From DATKKM01 sp036741795 (GTDB lineage Bacteria > Chloroflexota > Dehalococcoidia > SM23-28-2 > RBG-16-64-32), in the NCBI GenBank assembly GCA_036741795.1, contig DAINRO010000001.1, positions 1-64,000 on the forward strand: a DNA stretch of 64,000 bases, read 5' to 3'. Positions 16,020-24,659 of the stretch are shown piece by piece. The notes beneath the pieces are model-generated. The model did no database searches and had not been told where the DNA came from. It was given only the letters and a program-made list of their open reading frames with translations. The number at the start of each line of letters is the position of its first letter. The stretch's first letter is position 1. A program made the position numbers and the translations under genes.

Positions 16020-16685
16020 CTAGGCGACCGCCGCATCGGCGTCGTCGCCGAAAATGAGATGCCTCAGGTCCTGATGGACTTGTTCCGGATCGCGGTCGCC
16101 ATCGATCTCCAGCAGTTTATCCTGGCGGCGGTAGTGGTCGAGGAGCGGCCGGAGGTTCTTGAGATTGACCTCGAGACGGTTCCGGACAACATCGGGACTA
16201 TCGTCGGCACGCTGTGCGAGCGCTGTTCCGCAGTTGTCGCAAATGCCAGCGACCTTCGGGGGTTGGTTGGTTTCGTGGTAGACTGTCGCGCAATTCGGGC
16301 AGTTCCAGCGGCCCGCGAGCCGCTTCACAAGCTCCTCTTCGTCCACCTTGAAGTAGATGGCCTGATCGATGGCCTTGCCCTCGGAGGTCAACGCCTCATC
16401 CAGGGCCACAGCCTGTTGAAGGTTGCGCGGGTAGCCGTCGAAGAGGCAGCCATTGGCTGTATCCGGTTGACGCAGGCGGTCGAGAAGCATGCCGATTGTA
16501 AGTTCGTTGGGGACCAGGTCGCCGCGGTCATAGAAGGGTTGTGCTTGTTTGCCCAGTTCTGTGCCCTGGCGGATGTTCTCGCGGAACAGTTCACCGGTGG
16601 TAATGTGGACGAGGCCGCCTTCCTTTAGACGCTGGGCCTGCGTGCCCTTGCCAGCGCCAGGCAGGCCGAGTAGTACGACGTTCAC
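16020..16685 (-). CDS. adk: Adenylate kinase with zinc-binding LID
   Basis: A 221-residue kinase interconverting ATP plus AMP and two ADP. The P-loop is GLPGAGKGTQ at the N-terminus, and the AMP-binding region includes FDGYPRNLQQA. The LID has paired cysteines in NCPNCATVY and GICDNCG, the zinc-coordinating pattern. Downstream of secY, as usual in the spc operon. Confidence 0.96.
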   Translation of the reverse strand: MNVVLLGLPGAGKGTQAQRLKEGGLVHITTGELFRENIRQGTELGKQAQPFYDRGDLVPNELTIGMLLDRLRQPDTANGCLFDGYPRNLQQAVALDEALTSEGKAIDQAIYFKVDEEELVKRLAGRWNCPNCATVYHETNQPPKVAGICDNCGTALAQRADDSPDVVRNRLEVNLKNLRPLLDHYRRQDKLLEIDGDRDPEQVHQDLRHLIFGDDADAAVA

Positions 16686-16695
16686 GAAGCTCGGA

Positions 16696-18072
16696 CTACC
16701 TGATGAAGCCTTCGTACTGCCGCATTAGCAACTGGGCTTCGATCTGGCGCATGGTATCGAGCACGACGCCGACCACGATGATGAGTCCACTGGCAGCGAT
16801 GCCAAACGTCGTTGCACGACCGCCACCGCCCGTGATGTCCTCGATCCCGACGAGGGACTGGAACACATACGGCGCAACGGCCACAGTGCCCAGGAAGAAG
16901 GCTCCACCCCAGGTGATGCGGATGAGGACGCGGTTGATGTACTGCTCCGTTGGGCGACCTGGACGGATGCCGGGGATAAAGCCGCCCTGACGCTGGAGGT
17001 TCTCGGAGAGGTTCTGCTGTTGGAACACAATCATGGTGTAGAAGAACGTGAACACCATCACTGTGAAGAACACGAACAGCCAGTAGCCGATGTTCGCGGG
17101 ATCGAAGATGTTCTGCATCCAATCGCCGATGTCGGCGATCAAGTCGTTGCTGGAAGCGGACATGATCTGTCCGACGAAGGCAGGGAAGATGATGATCGAG
17201 AAGGCGAAGATCAGAGGAATCATGCCCGCTGTGTTGACCTTGAGCGGGATATGGGTCGCCCCTGATTGCCTGTACATACGGCCGGATCTGAATACGCTGC
17301 GCGAGTACTGAACAGGGATTCGCCGCTGCGCCTCCTGGAAGTAGACGATGAACGCGACCATCCCGACGATGAAGCCTCCGAGGAGTAGCGTCGTCGAGAT
17401 GCTGGCGCCTATGCCCTCGTAGAGGCGACCACCGATAAGCTGAGGCAAGCCGGCGACGATACCGGCAAAGATGATGATGGAGATCCCGTTTCCGATGCCC
17501 TTTTCGCTGATGAGTTCACCGATCCAAACGAGGAACATGGTCCCGGCGGTCATCGTGATGACAGCGGAGAACGTGGGAAGCGCGTTGGGGCCGGTTAGCT
17601 CGATACCGCTGATGCCGCCCTGACTCTGGACGATGATGAGCTGGCCGTAGCCCTGGACGAAGGCCATGGGGACGGTCATCCAGTGCGTGTAGATGTTGAT
17701 CTGCTTGCGCCCGGATTCACCTTCCTTGGATAGCGCCTGCAGCGTGGGAACCAACGGCACCATAAGCTGCATAACGATCGATGCGGTGATGTACGGATAG
17801 ACGCCCATCGCCGCGACGCTCATGTTGCTGAGGGCGCCGCCACTGAAGATGTTCAGGAAGCCCAAAACGGTACTCTGCTCGAAAAGTGCCTCCAATGCCT
17901 CCGGATTGATGCCGGGAACGGGAAGGTTCGCCACGAACCGGAAAATCACGAGCATGGCGAACGTGAAGAGCAGTTTCTGACGGATGTCCGGCTGGGACAG
18001 GGATGCCGCAGCCGCTTGGAGAAGCTGCGGGGGCTGGCGTTGTTGGGACTGAGCCCTACTCGCTGTCGCCAT
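16696..18072 (-). CDS. secY: Protein translocase subunit SecY
   Basis: A 458-residue channel subunit with ten transmembrane helices. LPVPGINPEALEALF, GGALSNMSVAAMGVYPYITASI and the C-terminal IVVGVVLDTMRQIEAQLLMRQYEGF are typical. The ATG at 18072 lies inside the end of rplO (17-bp overlap). It forms the membrane pore with SecE, encoded at 38635-38943. Confidence 0.97.
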   Translation of the reverse strand: MATASRAQSQQRQPPQLLQAAAASLSQPDIRQKLLFTFAMLVIFRFVANLPVPGINPEALEALFEQSTVLGFLNIFSGGALSNMSVAAMGVYPYITASIVMQLMVPLVPTLQALSKEGESGRKQINIYTHWMTVPMAFVQGYGQLIIVQSQGGISGIELTGPNALPTFSAVITMTAGTMFLVWIGELISEKGIGNGISIIIFAGIVAGLPQLIGGRLYEGIGASISTTLLLGGFIVGMVAFIVYFQEAQRRIPVQYSRSVFRSGRMYRQSGATHIPLKVNTAGMIPLIFAFSIIIFPAFVGQIMSASSNDLIADIGDWMQNIFDPANIGYWLFVFFTVMVFTFFYTMIVFQQQNLSENLQRQGGFIPGIRPGRPTEQYINRVLIRITWGGAFFLGTVAVAPYVFQSLVGIEDITGGGGRATTFGIAASGLIIVVGVVLDTMRQIEAQLLMRQYEGFIR

Positions 18073-18661
18073 CGGTCTCAGTTTCGGCTTCTGACGCGGG
18101 CTCTTCGGCCTCGGACTTGGTCTCTGGTGCCTCGGATTCGGACTCGCCAGTGTCGGCGGCCTTGGCCTTGGTCTTCTTCACCTTCCTCTTCTTCTCGGTC
18201 TTGACGACGTCTGCGATGAGAGCTGTGGCGGAGCCGCCAGCGGCCTCGATCTTCTCGCGTGCTGACTTTGAGAACTTGTGGGCGGTGACGTTCAGTTTCT
18301 TGGTGATGTCGCCTGTACCGAGCACCTTTACGGGGATGCGAAGGGTGCTGACTAGACCCACTTCCTTCAGGATCTCGGGGGTCACTTCCGCGCCATCATC
18401 GAAACGATCGTCGAGGGTGCGGAGGTTGATAGGGGTGAATTCGACCCGAAAGCGGTTTGTGAATCCGCGCTTTCGAGGCAGGCGGCGCATAAGCTCCGTC
18501 TGGCCACCCTCGAAGAACCGGCGTGGCTTGCGGCCGGCGCGGGACTTCTGGCCCTTGAGGCCGCGCGTGGAATAGGTGCCGTGGCCGCTGGCGTTACCGC
18601 GGCCGACGCGCTTACGGGCGTGTTTAGCCCCTTTTGGAGGCTTGAGATCGTGGGCTTGCAT
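18056..18661 (-). CDS. rplO: 50S ribosomal protein uL15 with acidic C-terminal extension
   Basis: Residues 1-150 are a normal uL15: KRVGRGNASGHGTYSTRGLKG near the start, FEGGQTELMRRLPKRGF-like region and AAGGSA at the end. Residues about 151-201 form a tail with first a Lys-rich then a Glu/Ser/Ala-rich stretch that ordinary uL15 (about 145-150 residues) lacks. Start adjoins the rpmD stop; the 3' end overlaps secY. Confidence 0.96.
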   Translation of the reverse strand: MQAHDLKPPKGAKHARKRVGRGNASGHGTYSTRGLKGQKSRAGRKPRRFFEGGQTELMRRLPRKRGFTNRFRVEFTPINLRTLDDRFDDGAEVTPEILKEVGLVSTLRIPVKVLGTGDITKKLNVTAHKFSKSAREKIEAAGGSATALIADVVKTEKKRKVKKTKAKAADTGESESEAPETKSEAEEPASEAETETDGDSE

Positions 18662-18852
18662 CAGTCGTGGGTGTCCTCGGTGACTTCGACGAGGTGGCGG
18701 ACTGTATTGATCATACCACGCACAGCACGGTTATCCGGCTGCTCGACACTGTGGCCGAGCCGCTTCAAGCCGAGCGCCTGGATGGTCCGCTTTTGGTTTT
18801 CCCGGTAGCCAATGGCGCTCTTTCGCCAGGTGATGGTGAGCTTATCGGCCAA
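18661..18852 (-). CDS. rpmD: 50S ribosomal protein uL30
   Basis: A 63-residue protein beginning LADKLTITWRKSAIGY (initiator Met from TTG) and ending in the usual HLVEV-containing helix. TTG at 18852 is chosen because GAGGAGG lies just upstream and the length then matches the family. The open frame continues further 5' only as an rpsE shadow. It overlaps the rpsE stop. Confidence 0.93.
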   Translation of the reverse strand: MADKLTITWRKSAIGYRENQKRTIQALGLKRLGHSVEQPDNRAVRGMINTVRHLVEVTEDTHD

Positions 18853-19378
18853 TGCTGGCCTCCTCGGAAAACTGGCGCCGCCGCTCAAGCACGTCCTTGG
18901 GGGACTTGAGCATGGAGAGCGCGAGCATCGTCGCCTTGACAGTGTTGGCCGGGTTGCTGCTGCCGAGTGACTTGGCAACGGCATCCTTGACGCCCGCCAT
19001 TTCGAGAACGGCGCGCACGCCACCACCGGCGATGAGGCCGGTGCCGGGGGGTGCGGGCTTGATGAGCACCTTGGAGGCGCCGAAGCGGACGAGCAGTGGA
19101 TGAGGGATGGTTGTCCCGTTCATTGGCACGGTGATCATGTGCTTCTTGGCTACGGTGACGGCCTTACGGATGGATTCCGGAACTTCGGTTGCCTTGGCAA
19201 GCGCTGCGCCGACGTGGCCTTCCATATCGCCGACGACTACGACGGCTGTGAAGTGGAAGCGGCGGCCACCCTTCATCACTTTGGCGACGCGGTTGATGAA
19301 GACCACCTTCTCCTGGACCTCGGTCTCAGTGACGACGGCCCGTTCCTTGGTGGCGATGTACTTGCGTGGATTGGACAT
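18842..19378 (-). CDS. rpsE: 30S ribosomal protein uS5
   Basis: A 178-residue protein important for decoding fidelity. QEKVVFINRVAKVMKGGRRFHFTAVVVVGD is split by the usual GGR loop, and GHVGAALAKATEVPESIRKA plus GTGLIAGGGVRAVLEMAG are diagnostic. It lies in the standard rplR-rpsE-rpmD-rplO order. Confidence 0.97.
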   Translation of the reverse strand: MSNPRKYIATKERAVVTETEVQEKVVFINRVAKVMKGGRRFHFTAVVVVGDMEGHVGAALAKATEVPESIRKAVTVAKKHMITVPMNGTTIPHPLLVRFGASKVLIKPAPPGTGLIAGGGVRAVLEMAGVKDAVAKSLGSSNPANTVKATMLALSMLKSPKDVLERRRQFSEEASIGR

Positions 19379-19392
19379 AGTAAATTTCCCCG

Positions 19393-19764
19393 CTAGAAGC
19401 TGAGGCCTCCCTTGCGCGCGGCCTCGGCCAGAGCTTTAACGCGGCCGTGGTATTTGAATCCACCGCGGTCGAAGACCACGGTCTTTATCCCCTTCTCTTT
19501 GGCGCGCTTCGCAAGCGCTTCGCCGACGACTTCGGCAACCGCGCTCTTGTTCTTGTCGCCCCTCACCCCGGCCTTCACGTCCTTCTCGGTGTCAGAGGCG
19601 GCAACAAGGGTATGGTGCTCGGAATCATCGATGATCTGCGCGTAGATGTGATTGAGGCTGCGAAACACGGCGAGTCGGGGTCGCTCTGGCGTGCCGGTCA
19701 CGGAGTGGCGGACGCGGATGTGGCGCCGGACCCGTCCTGCGCGGCCTGTCTTGTTACCCTTCAT
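19393..19764 (-). CDS. rplR: 50S ribosomal protein uL18
   Basis: A 123-residue 5S rRNA-binding protein. VRRHIRVRHSVTGTPERPRL, VFRSLNHIYAQIIDD and VVFDRGGFKYHGRVKALAEAA are the conserved parts. Length is normal. It is preceded by rplF with a 2-bp gap. Confidence 0.97.
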   Translation of the reverse strand: MKGNKTGRAGRVRRHIRVRHSVTGTPERPRLAVFRSLNHIYAQIIDDSEHHTLVAASDTEKDVKAGVRGDKNKSAVAEVVGEALAKRAKEKGIKTVVFDRGGFKYHGRVKALAEAARKGGLSF

Positions 19765-19766
19765 GG

Positions 19767-20312
19767 CTATGCTGCTGCCTTACCGGCCTTACCGGCCTTG
19801 CGGCGAACGTACTCGCCTTCGTAGCGGATCCCCTTACCCTTGTAGGGCTCGGGGGGCCTGATCTTGCGGATATCGGCGGCGGTCTGCCCGACCTGCTCCT
19901 TGCTGGCGCCCTTGACTATGATCTTAGACGTGCCGTCAACCTCGAAATCGATATTGGATGGGGGTGGAATCTCGACGGGGTGGGAGAAGCCGATGTTGAG
20001 AACCAGGTTCTTGCCCTGCATCTGTGCTCGATAGCCGACACCGTGCATTTCCAGGGTGCGGGAGAAGCCCTCGCTGACGCCCACGACCATGTTGGAGACG
20101 AGCGTCCGGTAGAGCCCGTGCATGGAACGATGACGGGGCTGGTCGGAGGGACGGGTCACGAGCAACTGACCGTCCTCCTGGGCAAGCTTGATGTCGGGGT
20201 CGATCTGCTGAGACAGCTCACCCTTCGGACCCTTGACGGTGACCAGGCTGCCGTCAACTTTGACCTCGACGCCTCGCGGTACGGGAATTGGGTTCTTTCC
20301 TACACGTGACAT
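19767..20312 (-). CDS. rplF: 50S ribosomal protein uL6
   Basis: A 181-residue protein near the factor-binding site. SRVGKNPIPVPRGVEVKVDG starts the protein, HGLYRTLVSNMVVGVSEGF is central, and the end has RKIRPPEPYKGKGIRYEGEY, the family signature. A short Ala/Gly/Lys tail follows. Four bp from rpsH. Confidence 0.97.
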   Translation of the reverse strand: MSRVGKNPIPVPRGVEVKVDGSLVTVKGPKGELSQQIDPDIKLAQEDGQLLVTRPSDQPRHRSMHGLYRTLVSNMVVGVSEGFSRTLEMHGVGYRAQMQGKNLVLNIGFSHPVEIPPPSNIDFEVDGTSKIIVKGASKEQVGQTAADIRKIRPPEPYKGKGIRYEGEYVRRKAGKAGKAAA

Positions 20313-20316
20313 TGGA

Positions 20317-20712
20317 TTACCAAATGTAGCAGAGGACTTCGCCGCCCACTCCGCGCTGCCGCGCGTCCTTTCCTGTCATTACACCCTGTGGCGTGGAGAG
20401 GATAGCGATGCCGAGCCCTCCGTAGACGCGGGGGATCTCACCGGCCGCGGTGTAAACGCGGAGGCCCGGCTTGCTGACGCGGTCGAGACCGCTGATGGCA
20501 GGGTCTTGTTTGCCGGTGTAGGCGAGGTGGACGCGGATAAACCCCTTGACGCCTTCCTTCTTGACCTCGATGCCCTTGACGTAGCCCTCCTTCTTGAGGA
20601 CCTCCGCCACACCCACCTTCACGTTGGAATGGGGGATATCCGCGTAATCGTGACGCGCGGTCTGCGCGTTACGGATTCGCGTGAGCATGTCGGCGATTGG
20701 ATCAGTGACCAT
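20317..20712 (-). CDS. rpsH: 30S ribosomal protein uS8
   Basis: A 131-residue 16S central-domain binder and, in many bacteria, the spc-operon repressor. DPIADMLTRIRNAQTA, GIAILSTPQGVMTGKDARQR and the terminal GGEVLCYIW identify it. The cysteine near the C-terminus is normal for the family. It lies between rpsN and rplF. Confidence 0.97.
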   Translation of the reverse strand: MVTDPIADMLTRIRNAQTARHDYADIPHSNVKVGVAEVLKKEGYVKGIEVKKEGVKGFIRVHLAYTGKQDPAISGLDRVSKPGLRVYTAAGEIPRVYGGLGIAILSTPQGVMTGKDARQRGVGGEVLCYIW

Positions 20713-20718
20713 GACGAT

Positions 20719-20907
20719 TTACCAACTGGACTTCTTGACGCCGGGCAACTGCCCGAGCAGCGCGTGCTGCCGGAAGCAGATGCGACAGAGCGCAAACTTG
20801 CGGATGTAAGCGCGAGGCCGTCCGCAGAGGCGGCAGCGATTGCGGCGCCGGGTTGAGAACTTCGCCACTTTGTTGAAGGTCGCTTCGTAGAGGGCTTTTC
20901 GGGTCAA
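20719..20907 (-). CDS. rpsN: 30S ribosomal protein uS14, zinc type
   Basis: A 62-residue protein with zinc cysteines 25, 28, 41 and 44 (CRLCGRPRAYIRKFALCRIC), the short zinc-containing form. TTG at 20907 is used because it gives the normal length and starts with the family N-terminus TRKAL. The open frame upstream reads across the rplE stop region and is not coding. It lies 4 bp after rplE. Confidence 0.94.
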   Translation of the reverse strand: MTRKALYEATFNKVAKFSTRRRNRCRLCGRPRAYIRKFALCRICFRQHALLGQLPGVKKSSW

Positions 20908-20911
20908 GGGA

Positions 20912-21472
20912 CTAACCTCGCTTGGCGAACGGCATCCCGAGTAGCTCAAGCAAACGCTTGGCCTCCTCGTCCGTCTTTGCTGTGGTGGAAATTGTGATCT
21001 GCATGCCGCGGACCTTGTCGATCTTGTCGTATTCGATCTCCGGAAAAATGACTTGCTCGCGAATTCCCATGCTATAGTTCCCGCGGCCGTCGAAGGAGTT
21101 GGGCGAAACGCCCTGGAAATCGCGGATGCGGGGAAGGGTGGCGTTGAGCAGTCGATCCAGGAACTCCCACATCCGGCTTCCCCGAAGCGTCACCGTGACA
21201 CCGATCGGCATCCCTTCGCGAAGTTTGAAGTTGGAGATGGACTTCTTGGCGCGCGTGATCACCGGGTGCTGGCCGGTGATGGTCTCGATGTCGGACGTGG
21301 CGGAGTCAAGGGCCTTGGCGTTCGCGATGGCTTCGCCGAGACCGATGTTCAGGTTTGTCTTGACCAGCCGCGGCGCTTGCATGACGTTGCCGTAGTTAAA
21401 CTCCTTCACCAACGCAGGAACGATCTCCTGGTTGTATCTCTCTTTGAGTCTTGGCAGCGATTGGGTAGTCAC
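20912..21472 (-). CDS. rplE: 50S ribosomal protein uL5
   Basis: A 186-residue 5S rRNA-binding protein of the central protuberance. RLKERYNQEIVPALVKEFNY, the GVTVTLRGSRMWEFLDRLLN segment and FQGVSPNSFDGRGNYSMGI are diagnostic. The C-terminus ends ELLGMPF, as expected. It lies 14 bp after rplX. Confidence 0.97.
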   Translation of the reverse strand: MTTQSLPRLKERYNQEIVPALVKEFNYGNVMQAPRLVKTNLNIGLGEAIANAKALDSATSDIETITGQHPVITRAKKSISNFKLREGMPIGVTVTLRGSRMWEFLDRLLNATLPRIRDFQGVSPNSFDGRGNYSMGIREQVIFPEIEYDKIDKVRGMQITISTTAKTDEEAKRLLELLGMPFAKRG

Positions 21473-21486
21473 TTAGATATCCTCGT

Positions 21487-21834
21487 TTAGTCGACGTTTG
21501 TGTCGCAGTGTTTGCAGTACCGTACTTTGCGGCCATCAGCAAGTGATCGGAACCCGACGCGGGAGGGCCGGTTGCATGACACGCATAGGATCGCGACATT
21601 GGCGGCGGAGATGAGCGACTCGCGCTCGATGATGCCGCCGGGGCTCTGTGGGCCCCTTGGCCGCTGGTGCTTTTTGACCATGTTAACGCCTGTGACGATT
21701 ACGCGCGTGCACTTGTAGTGGCCGTGCTGATCGGTCTTCTTGCCTTCGGGCAGGACTTTACGGACCTGGCCGATCCGGCCACGGTCCTTGCCCTTGGTCA
21801 CGATTACGTTGTCGTCTCGCCTAATCTTCTGCAC
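21487..21834 (-). CDS. rplX: 50S ribosomal protein uL24
   Basis: A 115-residue KOW-domain assembly initiator of the large subunit. IRRDDNVIVTKGKDRGRIG holds the KOW motif. NMVKKHQRPRGPQSPGGIIERE is conserved. The C-terminus has two CxxC-like pairs (CVSCNRP and CKHCDTN), as in the longer zinc-containing uL24 variants. Confidence 0.96.
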   Translation of the reverse strand: MQKIRRDDNVIVTKGKDRGRIGQVRKVLPEGKKTDQHGHYKCTRVIVTGVNMVKKHQRPRGPQSPGGIIERESLISAANVAILCVSCNRPSRVGFRSLADGRKVRYCKHCDTNVD

Positions 21835-21837
21835 TTC

Positions 21838-22206
21838 TCACACCACTTCCGGGGCCAAGGAAACAATCTTCATGAAATTGCGTTCGCGGAGTTCGCGGGC
21901 GACGGGGCCAAAGATTCGAGTGCCACGCGGATTCTGAGTGTCCGCGAGGACAACGGCGGCGTTCTCATCGAACTTGATGTAGGATCCGTCGTTCCGGCGC
22001 CAGCCCTGAGCGGCACGGACGACGACAGCGCGAACGACTTCGCCCTTCTTCACACCGCCGCCGGGGGCCGCTTGCTTGACCGAGGCGACGATGGTGTCGC
22101 CGACGGTGCCATAGCGGCGACGAGATCCGCCCATGACCTGGATGACCATGAGCTGCTTGGCACCCGAGTTATCCGCCACCCGCAATCGCGAGTACTGCTG
22201 GATCAT
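21838..22206 (-). CDS. rplN: 50S ribosomal protein uL14
   Basis: A 122-residue intersubunit-face protein. The opening MIQQYSRLRVADNSGAKQL and the central KKGEVVRAVVVRA and RIFGPVARELRERNFMKIVS are highly conserved. The ATG overlaps the rpsQ stop (ATGA type). Confidence 0.97.
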   Translation of the reverse strand: MIQQYSRLRVADNSGAKQLMVIQVMGGSRRRYGTVGDTIVASVKQAAPGGGVKKGEVVRAVVVRAAQGWRRNDGSYIKFDENAAVVLADTQNPRGTRIFGPVARELRERNFMKIVSLAPEVV

Positions 22207-22802
22207 TTCGGCTCCTCGTCATCAGTTGGTTCTTCTACAGGTTCGGCGTCTTCTTCTAGAGCCTCGTCAGCGTCGGGCTTATCAGTCGTAGTATCGGCTT
22301 CAGCTTCCGGAGCCACATCTTCTGCCTCGTCCGGCGCGCCGGCTTCTGGCTCAACTTCTTCTTCGACTGCGGCCGCATCTTCCGTTGGCGCATCAACCGC
22401 TTCCGGTTCTTCTGCTTCCCGGGCTTCTTCGCTTGCAGCCGCAGACGGGGCTTCCACGGGCGCCTCTTCCTCTACCTCCGGCTTCACTTCGCCGATGATT
22501 TCGAGGTCGATCGATTCAGGCGCGACTTCTGGTAGTTCGGCCTTTTCGAGCACTTCGATTACGCCCCATCTCTTGTGCTTCGAGACAGGAGAGATCTCTA
22601 CGATTCGGACGACATCACCCAGCTTCGTCTCGCCGGACTCGTCGTGGGCCATGAACTTGCGTACACGGCGGATCGTCTTCTTGTAGAGCGGGTGGCGGCG
22701 GCTGGTCTGGACAGCAACAACGACGGTGTTCTCCATCTTGTCGCTGACGACGGTGCCTTCGCGGGTCTTGCGGCCGCCATAGATGCCTTTTCCGGCGGTC
22801 AT
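22203..22802 (-). CDS. rpsQ: 30S ribosomal protein uS17 with a long acidic tail
   Basis: Residues 1 to about 88 are a normal uS17: GTVVSDKMENTVVVAVQTS, HPLYKKTIRRVRKFMAHDE and GDVVRIVEISPVSKHKRWGV. About 110 further residues follow, dominated by Glu, Ala, Asp and Pro and predicted disordered. Ordinary uS17 is 80-90 residues, so the protein is more than doubled. The tail is in frame up to the rplN overlap and therefore real coding sequence. Its role is unknown. Confidence 0.95.
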   Translation of the reverse strand: MTAGKGIYGGRKTREGTVVSDKMENTVVVAVQTSRRHPLYKKTIRRVRKFMAHDESGETKLGDVVRIVEISPVSKHKRWGVIEVLEKAELPEVAPESIDLEIIGEVKPEVEEEAPVEAPSAAASEEAREAEEPEAVDAPTEDAAAVEEEVEPEAGAPDEAEDVAPEAEADTTTDKPDADEALEEDAEPVEEPTDDEEPK

Positions 22803-23035
22803 GACGTGCCTCCGGGGTTGGCCTGAGCGATCAGCTCTCGTTGGCGCTGGATCGTCTTCAGTCGGGCGACGTTGCGGCGCATGCGTGGGATCTCGCGGTG
22901 GTTCTGCAGCTGGAGTGTCTCCCGCTTCAGGCTCAACGCGAACAGTCCCCGGTACGACTCGTCGATCTGCTTCTGGAGGTCGGCGTCAGACAGCTTCCGG
23001 ATGTCGTCGGTCTTTGTCTTGATCTTCTTAGCCAT
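22799..23035 (-). CDS. rpmC: 50S ribosomal protein uL29
   Basis: A 78-residue two-helix protein near the exit tunnel. IRKLSDADLQKQIDESYRGL, FALSLKRETLQLQNHREIPR and RNVARLKTIQRQRE follow the consensus. Start is 2 bp after rplP; the stop overlaps the rpsQ start. Confidence 0.95.
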   Translation of the reverse strand: MAKKIKTKTDDIRKLSDADLQKQIDESYRGLFALSLKRETLQLQNHREIPRMRRNVARLKTIQRQRELIAQANPGGTS

Positions 23036-23037
23036 GT

Positions 23038-23451
23038 CTAACCTTCGGTCCTCACGACGAACCGCGTGGGGATGGGGAGCTTCTGGGCGGCAAGGCGCAG
23101 AGCCTCACGGGCGATGTCCTCTTTGACCCCTGACATCTCGTAGATGATGCGTCCGGGCTTGACGACGCAGACCCAGGCTTCAACCGGGCCCTTGCCGCTG
23201 CCCTGGCGCACTTCCAGGGGTTTCTTGGTAATCGGCTTGTCAGGGTAAACACGGAGCCAGACCTTGCCACCACGGCGGATATAACGCGTGATTGCTCGCC
23301 TCCCGGCCTCGATCTGGCGGGCCGTCATCCAGGTGGGGCCAAGGGCCTGGAGGCCAAAGTCCCCGAAGGCGATGGTGCTGCCAACATGCGCCATGCCGCG
23401 CATGCGGCCACGGTGTGTCTTGCGGAACTTGGTACGTTTAGGCTGAAGCAT
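23038..23451 (-). CDS. rplP: 50S ribosomal protein uL16
   Basis: A 137-residue protein that shapes the A-site and binds near 5S rRNA. MLQPKRTKFRKTHRGRMRG opens it, and VRQGSGKGPVEAWVCVVKPG plus EALRLAAQKLPIPTRFV close it, all standard. It overlaps the rpsC 3' end by 14 bp. Confidence 0.97.
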   Translation of the reverse strand: MLQPKRTKFRKTHRGRMRGMAHVGSTIAFGDFGLQALGPTWMTARQIEAGRRAITRYIRRGGKVWLRVYPDKPITKKPLEVRQGSGKGPVEAWVCVVKPGRIIYEMSGVKEDIAREALRLAAQKLPIPTRFVVRTEG

Positions 23452-24316
23452 CGGTCGCGGCTTCCTTCGTGGTGGTTTCCGTTTCTGGTTCGGCAGTCTC
23501 CGGCTCGGCCGTCGCTTCGCCCTCGGGAGCTTCCACAGCCGCTTCGGCCTCAGGAGTCACCTCAGCTGCCGGCTCTGCCTCGGGAGCGCCCTCTTCGGTG
23601 GTCGCCTCGGTCGCGGCCGCCTCCTCGATCCCTTCTTCGCCTTCGGCGGCCTCCAGAGCGCTGGCGCGAGCAGCACGGCGGCGCTCCCGCTCGTCCTCAG
23701 CGTCGCCCTTGTAGATCCAGACCTTGACACCGATACGGCCCAGCGTAGTGCGGGCTTCAGAGGTGCCGTAGTCGACGTTTGCCTTCAGGGTTTGAAGGGG
23801 GACCCGGCCCTGCCGCTCCTTGTCGGTGCGGGACATGTCCGCACCTCCAAGGCGGCCGCTAATCTTGATGCGGATTCCCTGGGCGCCGCGCTGCATGGCG
23901 CGCATGGCGGCCTGTTTGATCGCGCGGCGGTGGGCGACGCGGCGCTCTATCTGCTCGGCGATGGCGCGAGCGACGAGCGGCGCTTCGATCTCGGGAATGC
24001 GGATCTCGTTGATGTTGACGCGAATCTTGCGACCGGTGATGCCTTCCAGGTTGGTGCGGAGTTCATCGACGCGCTGGCCGCCGCGGCCGATAACGATGCC
24101 AGGGCGAGCCGTGTAGATGCTCACCGTTACCTGGTTGGTGTTGCGCTCGATTTCGACGCGCGAGATGCCAGCGTCGGGCAACCCCTTCTTGATAGACGCC
24201 CGGATCGCCAGGTCCTCGTGCAGAAGTTCTGTGTAGGTGCGGTCGGCGAACCACTTGCTGTTCCAGTCGTAGATATAGCCGAGGCGGAAGCCGTGGGGGT
24301 GTACTTTCTGGCCCAT
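23438..24316 (-). CDS. rpsC: 30S ribosomal protein uS3 with acidic/Ala-rich C-terminal tail
   Basis: A 292-residue protein forming part of the mRNA entry tunnel. The KH domain contains PGIVIGRGGQRVDEL; the C-terminal domain ends TLGRIGVKVWIYKGD at about residue 205. Residues after about 210 form a Glu/Ala/Thr-rich tail of about 80 residues, longer than most bacterial uS3. Between rplV and rplP in the normal S10 order. Confidence 0.96.
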   Translation of the reverse strand: MGQKVHPHGFRLGYIYDWNSKWFADRTYTELLHEDLAIRASIKKGLPDAGISRVEIERNTNQVTVSIYTARPGIVIGRGGQRVDELRTNLEGITGRKIRVNINEIRIPEIEAPLVARAIAEQIERRVAHRRAIKQAAMRAMQRGAQGIRIKISGRLGGADMSRTDKERQGRVPLQTLKANVDYGTSEARTTLGRIGVKVWIYKGDAEDERERRRAARASALEAAEGEEGIEEAAATEATTEEGAPEAEPAAEVTPEAEAAVEAPEGEATAEPETAEPETETTTKEAATDASA

Positions 24317-24657
24317 TAGTTCCCTGCCTCGTCCACTACGATGGTGATGTTGCTCTTGCGGCGGCGCATTATGTCGCCTCGTCCGCGAGCCCTGGGGATC
24401 ATGCGACGGACACGCTCTGCCTCGCCTACCCAGGCGCGGGTGATGCGGAGGTAACGAGGGTCCATGCTGTAGTTGTTCTCAGCGTTGGCAGCGGCGGAGC
24501 GCACTGTCTTGGCGACGAGCCGCGCGTGCGGCGACGGCATGAAGCGAAGCAGCGCCATCGCCTCATCGACGCGCTTGCCCCGGACTTCGTCCAGGATGAT
24601 GCGCATCTTCTTGGGCGCTACGGGCGCGCTGCGTGAGAAGGCTCGTACGGCGACCAT
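24316..24657 (-). CDS. rplV: 50S ribosomal protein uL22
   Basis: A 113-residue protein whose loop lines the exit tunnel. SAPVAPKKMRIILDEVRGKR, SAAANAENNY and IPRARGRGDIMRRRKSNITI are diagnostic. ATG at 24657 gives the normal length and lies 2 bp after the rpsS stop. The frame upstream is only the antiparallel shadow of rpsS. Confidence 0.95.
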   Translation of the reverse strand: MVAVRAFSRSAPVAPKKMRIILDEVRGKRVDEAMALLRFMPSPHARLVAKTVRSAAANAENNYSMDPRYLRITRAWVGEAERVRRMIPRARGRGDIMRRRKSNITIVVDEAGN

Positions 24658-24659
24658 GT

